Part shown: positions 52,907 through 62,658 of the stretch, piece by piece
How positions within the stretch are numbered: the first letter of the stretch is position 1
Layout of the letters: each line of letters begins with the position of its first letter
From: Verrucomicrobiales bacterium
GTDB lineage: Bacteria > Verrucomicrobiota > Verrucomicrobiia > Methylacidiphilales > JAAUTS01
Reading direction: 5' to 3'
Assembly: GCA_031256975.1 (NCBI GenBank)
Contig: JAIRPN010000013.1
Span: forward strand, 124,001 to 188,000
Length of the DNA: 64,000 bases
Translations under genes and position numbers: made by a program
Notes under the pieces: model-generated
Database searches by the model: none
The model's input: the letters and a program-made list of their open reading frames with translations, nothing else
What the model was told of the DNA's origin: nothing

Positions 52907-53992
52907 TCAATCGCCGAACTTGATACCGACGCCACGGCAGGTTTTCACCATCTGCGAGTCGGGCAGAACATTCTTCAAATGGCTGACCGCGTCGATGATT
53001 GGCACGCTGGTGATCTTTTCATTGCGGAAGCTGACCATGTGGCCGAACTTGCCCCCGGCGATGAGGTCCACGGCGGCAACGCCGAAGGAAGTGCCGAGAA
53101 TGCGGTCGGTGGCGGTCGGGTCGCCGCCGCGCTGCAGGTGTCCGAGCACGGTGCAGCGGGTTTCCTTGCCGGTGTTCTCGGCGATCATCTTGGCGACGTA
53201 ATCGCCGATGCCGCCGAGAGCGGCTTCACCCTTGCGGCCTTGCGCGTCCTTGGTGACATAACTGCCGTCGGAGCGCTTGGCACCCTCGGCGACCACGATC
53301 ATGGTGGTGAAATAGCCGTTGGCCTCGCGGTCTTTCACAACCTCGCAAACCTTGGCGGGGTCAAAGGGGATTTCCGGGATCAGGATGACATCGGCGCCGC
53401 CGGCGAGTCCGCCATGCAGGGCGATCCAGCCCGCGTAACGGCCCATCACCTCGATGACCATGCAACGCTTGTGGCTGCGCGCGGTGGTGTACAGCTTGTC
53501 CATTGAATCGACCACGCAGCTGACGGCGGAATCGAAACCGAAGGTGGTGGCGGTGGCCTGGATGTCGTTGTCGATGGTTTTCGGCACGCCGATGGTGTTG
53601 ATGCCGTTTTCAAAAAGCTGTTGCGCAGTGCTCAGCGAACCGTCGCCGCCGATGCAAACCACTGCCTCGATACCGAGGCCGTCGAGAGTTTCCTTGGCTT
53701 CGTTGATGATGGCCGGGTCGAGGGTGGCCTTGTTGCCGTGGCCGATCTTGGCGACGAAACGCCCCTTGTTGGTAGTGCCGAGGATGGTGCCGCCGAGCTG
53801 CATGATGCCGTCGGTGGCGCCGGTATCCAGAATACGATAGCGTACCGGCGAAAGCATGCCTTCATAACCATCTGTAAATCCGATCACTTCCCAATTATGA
53901 TGAGCGGCGGCATGCACCACGCCGCGAATCACCGCGTTCAAACCGGGACAATCCCCACCACTCGTTAGCACTGCGATACGTTTCGAAGCCAT
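52907..53992 (-). CDS. pfkA: 6-phosphofructokinase (group III-like)
   Basis: PFK phosphorylates fructose 6-phosphate in glycolysis. The 361 residues include LTSGGDCPGLNAVIRG, VCIGGDGSLSTAQ, VPKTIDNDI, MGRYAGWIA and VLGHLQRGGDPTATDRIL. The combination of Gly in GGDGS (ATP-type) and Lys in PKTIDND (typical of PPi and group III enzymes) fits group III PFKs, which include both ATP- and PPi-users; ATP use is the more likely reading from GGDGS. The gene is divergent from nothing: the hpt gene lies upstream on the same strand. Confidence 0.9.
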   Translation of the reverse strand: MASKRIAVLTSGGDCPGLNAVIRGVVHAAAHHNWEVIGFTDGYEGMLSPVRYRILDTGATDGIMQLGGTILGTTNKGRFVAKIGHGNKATLDPAIINEAKETLDGLGIEAVVCIGGDGSLSTAQQLFENGINTIGVPKTIDNDIQATATTFGFDSAVSCVVDSMDKLYTTARSHKRCMVIEVMGRYAGWIALHGGLAGGADVILIPEIPFDPAKVCEVVKDREANGYFTTMIVVAEGAKRSDGSYVTKDAQGRKGEAALGGIGDYVAKMIAENTGKETRCTVLGHLQRGGDPTATDRILGTSFGVAAVDLIAGGKFGHMVSFRNEKITSVPIIDAVSHLKNVLPDSQMVKTCRGVGIKFGD

Positions 53993-54086
53993 GCGAATGA
54001 GTATAGGGAAATTTAAAAATTTTCCAGTGAATTGTAAAAAATACTTAATAAAATCTAATCATTGGCAGATTAGATCCGCTGAAATA

Positions 54087-54602
54087 TTAATCCAATATAC
54101 GAATCATCGGCAGCGGACGGTAGAGATGATTGTAGTCGAGGCCGTAACCGATGACGTAGCGGTTGTCGATTTCAAACCCGGTCCAGTCGGCATTGATGTC
54201 GCATACGCGCGGCACGTTTTTGGACAACAGCACCACGGTTTTCACCGATAAAGCACCCGCTTTGAGCAGTTTTTTGCGGGTTTCGAACAAAGTGCGTCCC
54301 GTATCCAGAATATCGTCGAGCAGCAGCACATGGCGCCCATCGTAATTGCCCTCGTAACCGTCCAGTCCCTGGATGCGGTTGGTGGATTTTTTGCCGCGGT
54401 AACTGGAAACCTTCCAGCACTCGATCTTGGTGTCGGGAGGCAACTGGCGAATCAAATCCACCATGAAAAACAGGCTGCCGTTCATCAGGCCGACCACTGT
54501 CAGGGGCTTGTTTTTGTAATGCTTGGTGATGTCGCGGGCCATTTCGCGCACGCGTTTTTGGATGCGGGCTTGGCTGATAAAGGGTTTTCCGGGCAGGGGC
54601 AT
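54087..54602 (-). CDS. hpt: Hypoxanthine phosphoribosyltransferase
   Basis: The 171-residue purine salvage enzyme has the PRPP motif HVLLLDDILDTGRTL, the N-terminal flexible loop SYRGKKSTN and VVGLMNGSLFFMVDL. Length and motif order match bacterial HPRT. It is divergent from hpnB with 96 bases between starts. Confidence 0.9.
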   Translation of the reverse strand: MPLPGKPFISQARIQKRVREMARDITKHYKNKPLTVVGLMNGSLFFMVDLIRQLPPDTKIECWKVSSYRGKKSTNRIQGLDGYEGNYDGRHVLLLDDILDTGRTLFETRKKLLKAGALSVKTVVLLSKNVPRVCDINADWTGFEIDNRYVIGYGLDYNHLYRPLPMIRILD

Positions 54603-54698
54603 CGAAATGGTCTAGCGGCAAAAAGCCCGCGAGTAAACCGACAATTTTGTGCCAATTTGGGGTTTGGATTTTTACGAAAGCACTGTCTAGTGTGGATC

Positions 54699-55913
54699 AT
54701 GGTGCTGACGGCTTTGATTTTGTTGGTTTTGGTATTGATTGCCTGGGACTTTATCCTGATCGAAAAAATCCGGCGCTGGGATTTCCAGCCGATTGGCGAC
54801 TTGGAAGAGAATAAGCCGAGCCCCGACCAGGAAAAACTGCGTATTGCCGTGGTGGTTCCCGCCCGTAATGAGTCCGGCACTTTGCCGACCACCCTGCCCG
54901 CTCTGTATCACCAGGATTTTCCCGGACAACTTACCATTCACCTGATGGACGACAATTCGACCGACCGCACCACCGAGGCGGCGCGCGCCGCGGTTGAGTT
55001 TTTTGAGCACCAAAACCGTTCTCTGGTCATCCACCAAGGCGAACCGTTGCCGGCGGGTTGGGCGGGCAAGGTGTGGGCGATGCACCAGGGCTTGCGGCAT
55101 ATCCGCGCCGCGGCCGCCAATGGCCGGCCGTTGCCGGATTATGTCCTGCTCACCGATGCCGACATCCTGCACCAGATTGGCAGCGTCTCGCGGTTGGCGG
55201 CGGAATCGAAAGCCTCGTCGTTGGCGTTGAATTCCCGCATGGCCCTGCTGCGTTGCGAATCGTTTTGGGAAAAGCTGTTGATTCCCGCCTTCGTGTTTTT
55301 CTTCAACCTGTTATACCCGATGCGTCGCATCAACAACCCGAAGGATAAGTTCGCCGGAGCGGCCGGCGGTTGCGTGTTATTGTCACGCGAGGCGCTCGAC
55401 AAACTGGGCTGGGGACTTGAATCCATCAAGGGTTGTATCATTGATGACGTGAACTTGGCGCGCCAGGTGAAATCCCAGGGCCTGCCAATCCGTCTTGCGC
55501 TTAGCTATCATGAGGTCATTAGCGAGCGTCCTTACGACACTTTGGGCGAAATCTGGCGCATGGTGCGACGCAGCGCGTACACCGAATTGAAGCACAATCC
55601 GTTACGTTTGCTGGTGGCCGCCGTCGGCTTGTTTGCCACCTTTGTGCTGCCGACTCTGGCGGTGATCAACCTGCTGGTGGAATTATTCTGCGTGCCGCCG
55701 CTAACCACGCCGGGTTACGCGGCAGGTGTTTGCGGGTTCCTGATCCTGATGGTGCAGTTCTTTGTTTACCGCCCGGCGATCAAATTTTTTGGCCTGAATT
55801 TTTTCTGGAACCTCAGCCTGCCGTTAGCGGGCTTATTGTACGGACTGATGACCATTGATTCAGCCCGCATGCATTATTTTTCCCACCAGAATGTCTGGCG
55901 CGGGAAACGCTAA
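54699..55913 (+). CDS. hpnB: Family 2 glycosyltransferase, HpnB-like (hopanoid-associated)
   Basis: The 404-residue membrane glycosyltransferase begins with a hydrophobic segment (MVLTALILLVLVLIAW), then a GT2 domain with VVVPARNESGTLPTTL, LMDDNSTDRT, LLTDADILH (DxD), and GAAGGCVLLSREAL, and ends with three to four membrane segments. KVWAMHQGL and AGWAGKVWA are typical of HpnB, often coded with hopanoid genes, though no squalene-hopene cyclase is in the window. The stop TAA lies inside an exact motif copy (55909-55919). Start ATG 54699 chosen; GTG 54690 also possible. Confidence 0.78.
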   Translation: MVLTALILLVLVLIAWDFILIEKIRRWDFQPIGDLEENKPSPDQEKLRIAVVVPARNESGTLPTTLPALYHQDFPGQLTIHLMDDNSTDRTTEAARAAVEFFEHQNRSLVIHQGEPLPAGWAGKVWAMHQGLRHIRAAAANGRPLPDYVLLTDADILHQIGSVSRLAAESKASSLALNSRMALLRCESFWEKLLIPAFVFFFNLLYPMRRINNPKDKFAGAAGGCVLLSREALDKLGWGLESIKGCIIDDVNLARQVKSQGLPIRLALSYHEVISERPYDTLGEIWRMVRRSAYTELKHNPLRLLVAAVGLFATFVLPTLAVINLLVELFCVPPLTTPGYAAGVCGFLILMVQFFVYRPAIKFFGLNFFWNLSLPLAGLLYGLMTIDSARMHYFSHQNVWRGKR

Positions 55914-55931
55914 CGGCGAACCTGGCACAGC

Positions 55932-58397
55932 TCATTTAGTCGCGACGCTGGTTTCCGCAGGTGCCAGTCCTTCGGCGCTGGCTTTCAAGTGCAGGGTGCC
56001 GGGTTGTTTCGAACCGCGCAGGACGATTAGCGCCTTGCCGTGAAAGACATGGCATTCGGTTCCCTGGTAAGGTTCGTCACCTTTGAGATTGGCGTTGCCC
56101 AAGCCGGCGATGCTGCCCGGACCGCTCAGGGTGAATTTTACCAGCTGGTCGGCATTGGGCTGCACCTTGCCGTCCTGGTCGAGCACCTCGACCTTGATGA
56201 ATGACAAGTCCTGTTCATCGGCGCTAATGATGGAACGGTCGGGAGTCAGGCGGAGTTTTGACGGCGCGCCGGTGGTGGTGAGCGTGGTTTCCTCCACTTC
56301 CTTGTCATTTTGCAGTCCGGCCACTTTCAAGGTGCCCGGTTCGTAGGGTAGTTTATAAATGGTGCGGTAATTCTTGGTCGGCTGTTCGTCGATTTTTTTG
56401 CCGTTCAAATAAAGACGGGTTTTTTCATAGCTCGAATATACTTCGACCTCGATGTTCTTGCCCTCCCAGCCCGGCCAGGTCCAACTGGACCAAGTCGGGT
56501 ACCAACCCCAGCCTGCGACCTTTATTTTTTTGTCGTCGGTTTGCGGTTGACGCACCCCAACGCCGAGCTTGACCAGTCCGGTCTGCCAGACCACGTTCCA
56601 GTACAACGAGGCGGGTTTGGTGTTGCCGAGAATATCGAGATGTCCCGAATTCGCGCCGTGCCACGGATACAGGTCGTCGCGACCATGTCCCACCGGATTG
56701 CCCTTGTTGTCCAGCGGCTCGGTGGGGTCCCCCTCGTAGAACCAGCGGCCGACACCGACTTCGCCGAGGTAATCCTGCGCCGACCAGACAAAGTCACCGA
56801 CCACGAAAGAATTATTCAGCACATGCTGGTAGGGGCCGAGCGGGGGCGAGGATTCGGTGCTGACCAGCACCCGGTCAGGATGTTGGTCGTGCTGGGCGAC
56901 ATGTTTACCGATTTCATAATTCGAGCCGACAATATCCTGGCAATCCCAGCTCAACTCGGCGTTTTTCATTTTCTGCTCATCTTCGGGCTTGGGCTGCGGG
57001 AAGGAGGAGGGCCAGCTGAAAATGGAGTTGGTCACCGGCCGGGTTTTATCCAACGCATGAATCGCTGCGACCAGTTTCGGTCCATAAGCCGCCACCTCGG
57101 CGTTGGAATAAACTTCCGGCACTTCGTTGCCAATGCTCCACATCACGATCGACGGGTGGTTGCGGTCGCGTAACACCATCGAATCCTGGTCGCGCTGCCA
57201 CCAGTCCTTGAAATACACCGAGTAATCGGCGTTGTTCTTGCCTTTGGTCCAGCAGTCGAAGGATTCGTCCATCACCAGAATACCCAGGCGGTCGCAGACA
57301 TCCAGCAAGGCGGGCGAGGGCGGGTGATGTGCGGTACGCAGCGCGTTGAAGCCAGCGGCTTTTAGCAACTCGACTTTGCGTTCCTCGGCGCGGTCGAAGG
57401 CGCTAACGCCGAGCACGCCGTTGTCGGCATGAATGCAGCCGCCTTTCATTTTGTAGGTCTTGCCATTGATGGTCAGGCCGTCCTTCGCCGCCCAGGCCAG
57501 CTGGCGCACGCCGAATGGCGTGGTGACAGTGTCGAGAACTTTGCCGTTGGCGATGACCCGGGTCACGGCTTGGCACAACTGCGGCGTTTCCGGCGACCAG
57601 AGCGGCGGATTGGACAGGGAGATGCTTTGTTCCACGCTGCCTTCGCCGTTGGCGCTTAGCGGGCAATCGCTTTCGGTACTGCCGATCTTATTGCCATCCG
57701 GCGACAGGATGTCGGTCTGCAACTTCACCGTTAGCGGCTGCGCGGTTTGGTTCAAGGCCTTGGTCTGCACCGACAAGGTGGCGGACTGCGGGCTGGCCTT
57801 CACAGTGCTGACAAATACACCCCAGTTGGCCACGTGTACCGGGTCGCTCACTTGCAACCAGACATGACGGTAAATGCCGGAACCGCTGTACCAGCGGCTG
57901 TTTTTCTGTTTGGAATTGTCCACCCGCACGGCGAGCACATTTTTTTCACCGGCTTTCAAGGTGTCGGTCAGATCGACAAAGAACGAGGTGTAGCCGTAAG
58001 GTTGGGAGTAAAGTTTTTTGCCGTTCAAATAAATCTCAGGAGCCATGTACACGCCCTCGAATTCGACTTCCACCCGTTTGCCCTGCCAGGACTGCGGGGC
58101 GTCGAATTGCAGGCGGTACCAGGCCACACCCGCCGGGAAGAACCCGCCCCCGCCGCCCATCGGCGCCTTGGCGTCGATTTTGCCCTCGATGCTCCAGTCG
58201 TGCGGTAGAGTCACCTTGCGCCATTGGCTGTCGTCAAAAGAAGCATCGGCGGACTGCGTGTTGTCGCCGGGAGAAAATCTCCAATTGTCGTCGATGCGCA
58301 TCCGCTCGCGCGGCGTGTCGGCGGCCTGCACCAGCGCTAATGAGGAAATGAAACCGGCCAGCAAGGCCAGTACCCGCAAATTTGTTTTGTACGTCAT
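55932..58397 (-). CDS. Glycoside hydrolase family 2 beta-galactosidase-like enzyme, exported
   Basis: The 821-residue protein has a signal peptide (NLRVLALLAGFISSLALVQA), GH2 sugar-binding domain (RIDDNWRFSPGD, LPHDWSIEG), immunoglobulin-like domain and TIM barrel. The acid/base residue is E425 in WSIGNE and the nucleophile E515 in VSTESS. Two C-terminal domains follow (DUF4982-like and Ig-like, about 590-821). It probably releases galactosyl or related residues in the periplasm or outside. The ATG at 58397 is chosen; the open frame extends upstream another 139 codons without family likeness. Confidence 0.87.
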   Translation of the reverse strand: MTYKTNLRVLALLAGFISSLALVQAADTPRERMRIDDNWRFSPGDNTQSADASFDDSQWRKVTLPHDWSIEGKIDAKAPMGGGGGFFPAGVAWYRLQFDAPQSWQGKRVEVEFEGVYMAPEIYLNGKKLYSQPYGYTSFFVDLTDTLKAGEKNVLAVRVDNSKQKNSRWYSGSGIYRHVWLQVSDPVHVANWGVFVSTVKASPQSATLSVQTKALNQTAQPLTVKLQTDILSPDGNKIGSTESDCPLSANGEGSVEQSISLSNPPLWSPETPQLCQAVTRVIANGKVLDTVTTPFGVRQLAWAAKDGLTINGKTYKMKGGCIHADNGVLGVSAFDRAEERKVELLKAAGFNALRTAHHPPSPALLDVCDRLGILVMDESFDCWTKGKNNADYSVYFKDWWQRDQDSMVLRDRNHPSIVMWSIGNEVPEVYSNAEVAAYGPKLVAAIHALDKTRPVTNSIFSWPSSFPQPKPEDEQKMKNAELSWDCQDIVGSNYEIGKHVAQHDQHPDRVLVSTESSPPLGPYQHVLNNSFVVGDFVWSAQDYLGEVGVGRWFYEGDPTEPLDNKGNPVGHGRDDLYPWHGANSGHLDILGNTKPASLYWNVVWQTGLVKLGVGVRQPQTDDKKIKVAGWGWYPTWSSWTWPGWEGKNIEVEVYSSYEKTRLYLNGKKIDEQPTKNYRTIYKLPYEPGTLKVAGLQNDKEVEETTLTTTGAPSKLRLTPDRSIISADEQDLSFIKVEVLDQDGKVQPNADQLVKFTLSGPGSIAGLGNANLKGDEPYQGTECHVFHGKALIVLRGSKQPGTLHLKASAEGLAPAETSVATK

Positions 58398-58531
58398 ATT
58401 TTTGAATAGGTTCCGGTGGACAATGCTATTGCAGCCCATGATATTTTTTGGACATTGCCAGGCGATAGCAATCCTATAAAAGTCCTTTTTTAGGATAAAA
58501 AAGTCTCTTTTTAATTCAAGCGTAATGGTGC

Positions 58532-60211
58532 TTAGCTTTTGAACAACTGCCCCATCTTTTGCCCCATCAGCTTGGAAGCGAGATACAGGGACAACGCTAA
58601 CAGCAGGAGTGCCAGCACACCGAGGGCGCAGGCGACGTTCGGCGCGGTGGGAGTGATCCTGCCCATTAGCGAGTAAATTGCCTTGGTGATCGGGTAGGAA
58701 CGGTCTTCCTGCGCGAGGATCAGGCTGTTGCTGACGTCGAGCATGGCGAAGGAAAAAGTGAGAATGCTGCCTGCCACCAGGTTGGCGGCTATTAGCGGCA
58801 GACTGATTTTGCAAAATGTGCGCAAGGGACGGGCGCCGAGATTGGTGGAGGCTTCTTCCAGCGAAACGGAGACTTGCTGGAATCCGGCATAGGCGGCGCG
58901 GACGATGTAGGGCAGCCGGTGCATGGCGTAGGCGATGACCAGCAGGAACACCGGATTTTCACGCGGATCGAGGAACGCTAACCACGAACCGTGCCTGCTG
59001 AAGGTGACATAATAGGCGAAGGCCAGCACCAGTCCGGGCAATGCCAGGGGCAACATCGACACGGTGTCGAGCAGGGCCTTGCCGCGGAATTTCTCACGGG
59101 TGAGTAGGTAGGCGATGGCGAGTCCGAGCACTAAATCCAGTGACATGGAACAAATCGAGTAGAACAGAGAGTTCTTCACGCTAAGGGTGGTGGCATCCAG
59201 ATTGAATACCTCACGGTAAAACTGCCCGCTCCATTCGGTTGGCAGGGCGGTCATGAACCAGCGGGCCGACACCGATTGCAACACCACGCCGATGTGCGGG
59301 ATGACGCTAATGGCGATCAGCAGCAGCACGGCGGCCGTCGCCATTAGCGCCGGGAGTTTGCCCAATTTTGCCGTTAGCGCCTGCGAACCGCTGCGCATGG
59401 TCATGGCGTAATTGCCGCTGCCGAGTTTCTTGCCGAGCAGGAACAACAGGGACACGAGCAACAAGGTCAGGACCACCAGCGCATAACCCATCGGGTTGTC
59501 AGGCTGTACCACCATGTTGAAAATCTGCGACGGTACGGTGGACTGGAATCCGAACATCAACGGCACGCCGAGGTCGGTGAAGGCAGCGATGAACACGATG
59601 GTGGTGCCGGAGAAAATACCCGGCAATGCTAACGGCAAGGTCACCGTGCGGAATATCCGCCAGCCGCGCGCGCCAAGGTTGGCGGCGGCTTCGCGCAAAG
59701 CGGGATCGAGGTTGGCCATCGCCGCCTGCACGCTGAGGAACAGGATCGGGTAGAGGTGCAGGGCTTGCAACACAATGATGCCGTAGAAGCCGCCGGAAGC
59801 CAGCCAGTCGGGCGGGTTGGCCAGGTCGACCAGACCGGATTTTTCCAGCAACAGATTCAAAGTGCCGTAGCGGGTGAAGAATTGCCGCAGGCCGATGGCG
59901 CCGACGAAGGGCGGCAAAATCAGCGGTAGCAGCAACAGCGAATTAAGCAGGGTTTTGGCGGGAAATTCACAGCGGTTGAACAGCCACGCTAACGGCAAAG
60001 AGATCGCGAGGGCGAGCAGGGTTGACCAGACGGCGATTAGCGTACTGTTAGCGAAACAGCGGCTGTAAAACGGGTTGTCGAAAACTAGGTAAAAATAACG
60101 CAGGGAAAATTCGCCCTTAATCACGAACGCGCCCGCTAACAGCGAGCCCAATGGGTAGGCCAGGAACACGATGAAAAACAGGGCAATGAAGAGTGGCAGC
60201 AGTTTTTTCAT
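58532..60211 (-). CDS. ABC transporter permease, duplicated (iron(III)-type)
   Basis: The 559-residue protein has two consecutive binding-protein-dependent permease domains, about twelve membrane segments. The EAA loops are visible as LREAAANLGARGWRIFRTVTLPLALPG and SLEEASTNLGARPLRTFCKISLPLI in parts. This fused layout is typical of FbpB/AfuB ferric-iron permeases. It overlaps the ATPase gene by four bases. Substrate is probably Fe(III) or a similar anion-complexed cation, but other members carry phosphonates or thiamine. Confidence 0.85.
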   Translation of the reverse strand: MKKLLPLFIALFFIVFLAYPLGSLLAGAFVIKGEFSLRYFYLVFDNPFYSRCFANSTLIAVWSTLLALAISLPLAWLFNRCEFPAKTLLNSLLLLPLILPPFVGAIGLRQFFTRYGTLNLLLEKSGLVDLANPPDWLASGGFYGIIVLQALHLYPILFLSVQAAMANLDPALREAAANLGARGWRIFRTVTLPLALPGIFSGTTIVFIAAFTDLGVPLMFGFQSTVPSQIFNMVVQPDNPMGYALVVLTLLLVSLLFLLGKKLGSGNYAMTMRSGSQALTAKLGKLPALMATAAVLLLIAISVIPHIGVVLQSVSARWFMTALPTEWSGQFYREVFNLDATTLSVKNSLFYSICSMSLDLVLGLAIAYLLTREKFRGKALLDTVSMLPLALPGLVLAFAYYVTFSRHGSWLAFLDPRENPVFLLVIAYAMHRLPYIVRAAYAGFQQVSVSLEEASTNLGARPLRTFCKISLPLIAANLVAGSILTFSFAMLDVSNSLILAQEDRSYPITKAIYSLMGRITPTAPNVACALGVLALLLLALSLYLASKLMGQKMGQLFKS

Positions 60212-61188
60212 TGTTCAAAATGCAGGATGTGTTCCGTGCGCACGGTGAAGTGGACTTGTTCGCCATTAGCGACCGGACTGTTGCAATGGCATTTGATTTT
60301 TTCGCCGTTGGCGGTTTCCAATAATAGTTCGCTGCTGGCGCCGAGGAAGGCGTTGTCGATCACCTTGGCGGGGATGCCGTGGCCGGAGAGTTCCACTTTT
60401 TCCGGGCGGAAGCCGAATTTTTCGCTGTTAGCGTTGGTTTTCAACAGGGGCGCCAATGGCGAGTTGGCGTTGAATAGATTGATTTCACCGATGAAGGAGG
60501 CGACAAAGGAATTGGCGGGCTGTTCGTAAATTTCGCGCGGGGTGCCGATTTGCTGGACATGGCCGCTGTGCATGACGGCCACGCGGTCGGCCATGGTGAG
60601 CGCTTCATGCTGGTCGTGGGTGACGTAGATGCTGGTGCGTTTCAGTTCGCCGTGCAGGCGCTTGATCTCGGCGCGGATTTCCAGCCGCAGCTTGGCGTCG
60701 AGGTTGGAAAGCGGCTCGTCGAACAACAGCACGTCGGGTTCGACCACGATGGCGCGGGCCAGCGAGGTGCGTTGCAACTGGCCGCCGCTCAGGGTGGCGG
60801 GCTTGCGCTCGGCGTAGCTTTCCATGCCGACCTGTTTCAGTGCGGTATGCACGCGACGCTGGAGTTCGTCATTAGCGACCTTGCGGACGCGCAGGCCGTA
60901 AGCGACGTTTTCAAACACGTTGAGATGCGGCCAAACGGCGTAATTTTGGAACACCAGCGCGGTGTTGCGGTCATAGGCGGGAACCTTGGCGACCGATTTG
61001 CCGTCGAACAGGATTTCCCCAGCATCGGGATCGACGAACCCGGCGATGCTGCGCAGGAGCGTGGTTTTGCCGCAGCCGCTCGGGCCGAGCAGGAAGAACA
61101 TTTCGCCGGAGCGGATTTCCAGGTTGATGTAGTCGAGCACGCGGTTGGCGCCGAAGGATTTGTACAGGTTCTTGATTTGGATGTTCAT
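60208..61188 (-). CDS. ABC transporter ATP-binding protein (FbpC/PotA-like)
   Basis: The 326-residue ATPase has Walker A GPSGCGKTTLLRS, signature LSGGQLQRTSLARAI, Walker B VLLFDEPLSNLDAKL, switch H in YVTHDQHEALT, and a C-terminal TOBE regulatory domain (about 240-326). I start at ATG 61188 (MNIQIKNLYKSFG); it overlaps the binding-protein gene by four bases. Upstream open codons are shadow of that gene. Confidence 0.92.
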   Translation of the reverse strand: MNIQIKNLYKSFGANRVLDYINLEIRSGEMFFLLGPSGCGKTTLLRSIAGFVDPDAGEILFDGKSVAKVPAYDRNTALVFQNYAVWPHLNVFENVAYGLRVRKVANDELQRRVHTALKQVGMESYAERKPATLSGGQLQRTSLARAIVVEPDVLLFDEPLSNLDAKLRLEIRAEIKRLHGELKRTSIYVTHDQHEALTMADRVAVMHSGHVQQIGTPREIYEQPANSFVASFIGEINLFNANSPLAPLLKTNANSEKFGFRPEKVELSGHGIPAKVIDNAFLGASSELLLETANGEKIKCHCNSPVANGEQVHFTVRTEHILHFEQ

Positions 61189-62525
61189 GGTTGGCGGGCC
61201 TGTCTGGCTTGCTGTTCGATGCTGCGGTAACGGGCGACGGCCTGCTTCATCCAGCCTTCCGCCAGGGTGCGGGCCTGGGCCCTGTCCTTGCGCCACAGCG
61301 ACGCTAATGACGAGAGTTGTTCCTCGCTGACAAAGGGCTGGGAGAATTGCCGGATGAAGGGTTCGCGATTGGCGGCGGGTAATTGCAGGATGGCGCGCCA
61401 GCAGGAACGAAGCTGCGGATGAACATCGATGATGGTCTGGCCGATCAGGTCGTTGACGATATTCCAGCGCAGGCTGCCGAGTTCCGGTTTGTAGGGAATC
61501 GAATAGTTTTGCTTGAACGGATTAACCGGAATCATGCCGGTTTCGTCATTAGCGTCGTACATCGACGGCAGGATGCCCATGCGGGCGATGTTGAATTTGA
61601 CCGGGCCGTTCTTGGAGCCGAACGGCTTCATCCAGAGTGATTGTCCTTGCGGCGACATGACGAAATTGACGAACAACTCGGCAGCCTTGAGGTTGGGGGC
61701 GCCCTTGAGGATGGCGATGCCGTCGGGGTTGATGACCGAAAGGTCCTTGGGAATGGTCAGGCTGATGTTGTCCTTGCCGAGAAAACTCTGCTGGGTGAGA
61801 CCGTAACTGTCGAGAGTGGGGGAATAGGCGGCATTGCCGAGCGAGACTTCCTTGGTCGGGGCGCTGCTGTTGTCGAGGAAGGCGGCGACGTTGCCGCTCA
61901 TCTGGTAGATAATGCGCCAGCCTTTTTCCCAGCCGTAGGCCTGCAGGATGATTTCGTAAATCATGTGGAAGGCGCCGCTCTTGCGCGGATCGCAGGAACT
62001 CACCCAACTGTACAGTTGCGGCTGGCACAGGTCCTCCCAGGTGTTGACCGCCGGCAGTCCGGTCAGTTTCAGCACCTTGTTGTTTTGCAGGATGCCGAAG
62101 GAGGACAGGGCCGCCCCATAGAACATATAATCCTTGTCGACAATCGGGAAGCCGCCGATGTCGGCGGGGATTTGCGCCAGCAGGTCGGGAGGCAGTTTGT
62201 AGGCGAACAAATGGCCCTTGGCTTTCTGGCTGATGAAGGGATCGACTCCGCCGCCGAACATCAGGTCGACCTGCGCCGAGTCGGGCGTGGCCTCGAAGCT
62301 GGCGTTTAGCGCCTTCTCGATTGACGAAGTGCCGCCCAGATCGCGCCAGCGCACTTCGATTTCCCGGCCGGTTTGCTGCCGGTAATATTCGGCGAAGGCG
62401 CGGCCGAATTCATAACGCACCCCCTCCCAGTGGGGGGAAACAATGATTAACTCGTCCCCGGCGCGACAGGCCCCGGTCGCTGCCAACAAGGCCAGTACGA
62501 TCAGGGTCCGGGAAAACAAGTGCAT
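61185..62525 (-). CDS. ABC transporter periplasmic substrate-binding protein
   Basis: The 446-residue protein starts with a signal peptide (MHLFSRTLIVLALLAATGACRA) and belongs to the bacterial extracellular solute-binding family 1/Fbp-like group: ELIIVSPHWEGVRYEFGRAFAEYYRQ, GGGVDPFISQKAKG. First gene of a three-gene minus-strand operon (binding protein, ATPase, permease), all overlapping by four bases. The ligand is unknown. ATG 62525 chosen; 17 more codons are open upstream. No Fur box was recognised in the 133-base region upstream. Confidence 0.85.
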   Translation of the reverse strand: MHLFSRTLIVLALLAATGACRAGDELIIVSPHWEGVRYEFGRAFAEYYRQQTGREIEVRWRDLGGTSSIEKALNASFEATPDSAQVDLMFGGGVDPFISQKAKGHLFAYKLPPDLLAQIPADIGGFPIVDKDYMFYGAALSSFGILQNNKVLKLTGLPAVNTWEDLCQPQLYSWVSSCDPRKSGAFHMIYEIILQAYGWEKGWRIIYQMSGNVAAFLDNSSAPTKEVSLGNAAYSPTLDSYGLTQQSFLGKDNISLTIPKDLSVINPDGIAILKGAPNLKAAELFVNFVMSPQGQSLWMKPFGSKNGPVKFNIARMGILPSMYDANDETGMIPVNPFKQNYSIPYKPELGSLRWNIVNDLIGQTIIDVHPQLRSCWRAILQLPAANREPFIRQFSQPFVSEEQLSSLASLWRKDRAQARTLAEGWMKQAVARYRSIEQQARQARQP

Positions 62526-62606
62526 CGGGGTTATTTTGCGCAATCTGGGTGGTTGTAAAGGTAAAATATGTGACAATTGTGTGATGAAAATGGCACTAAA
62601 AATTTG

Positions 62607-62635
62607 TTGTCAGGCAATATTGGATTATCTTTAAT
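62607..62635 (+). promoter_or_regulatory. Candidate sigma-70-type promoter for the GYF/coiled-coil gene
   Basis: TTGTCA (62607-62612), a 17-base spacer and TTTAAT (62630-62635) match the -35/-10 consensus with one and two differences. The ATG at 62659 is 23 bases further on, with AAGGG at about 62645 as ribosome site. Confidence 0.5.
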
Positions 62636-62658
62636 CACCAAATCAAGGGTAACTGCTT

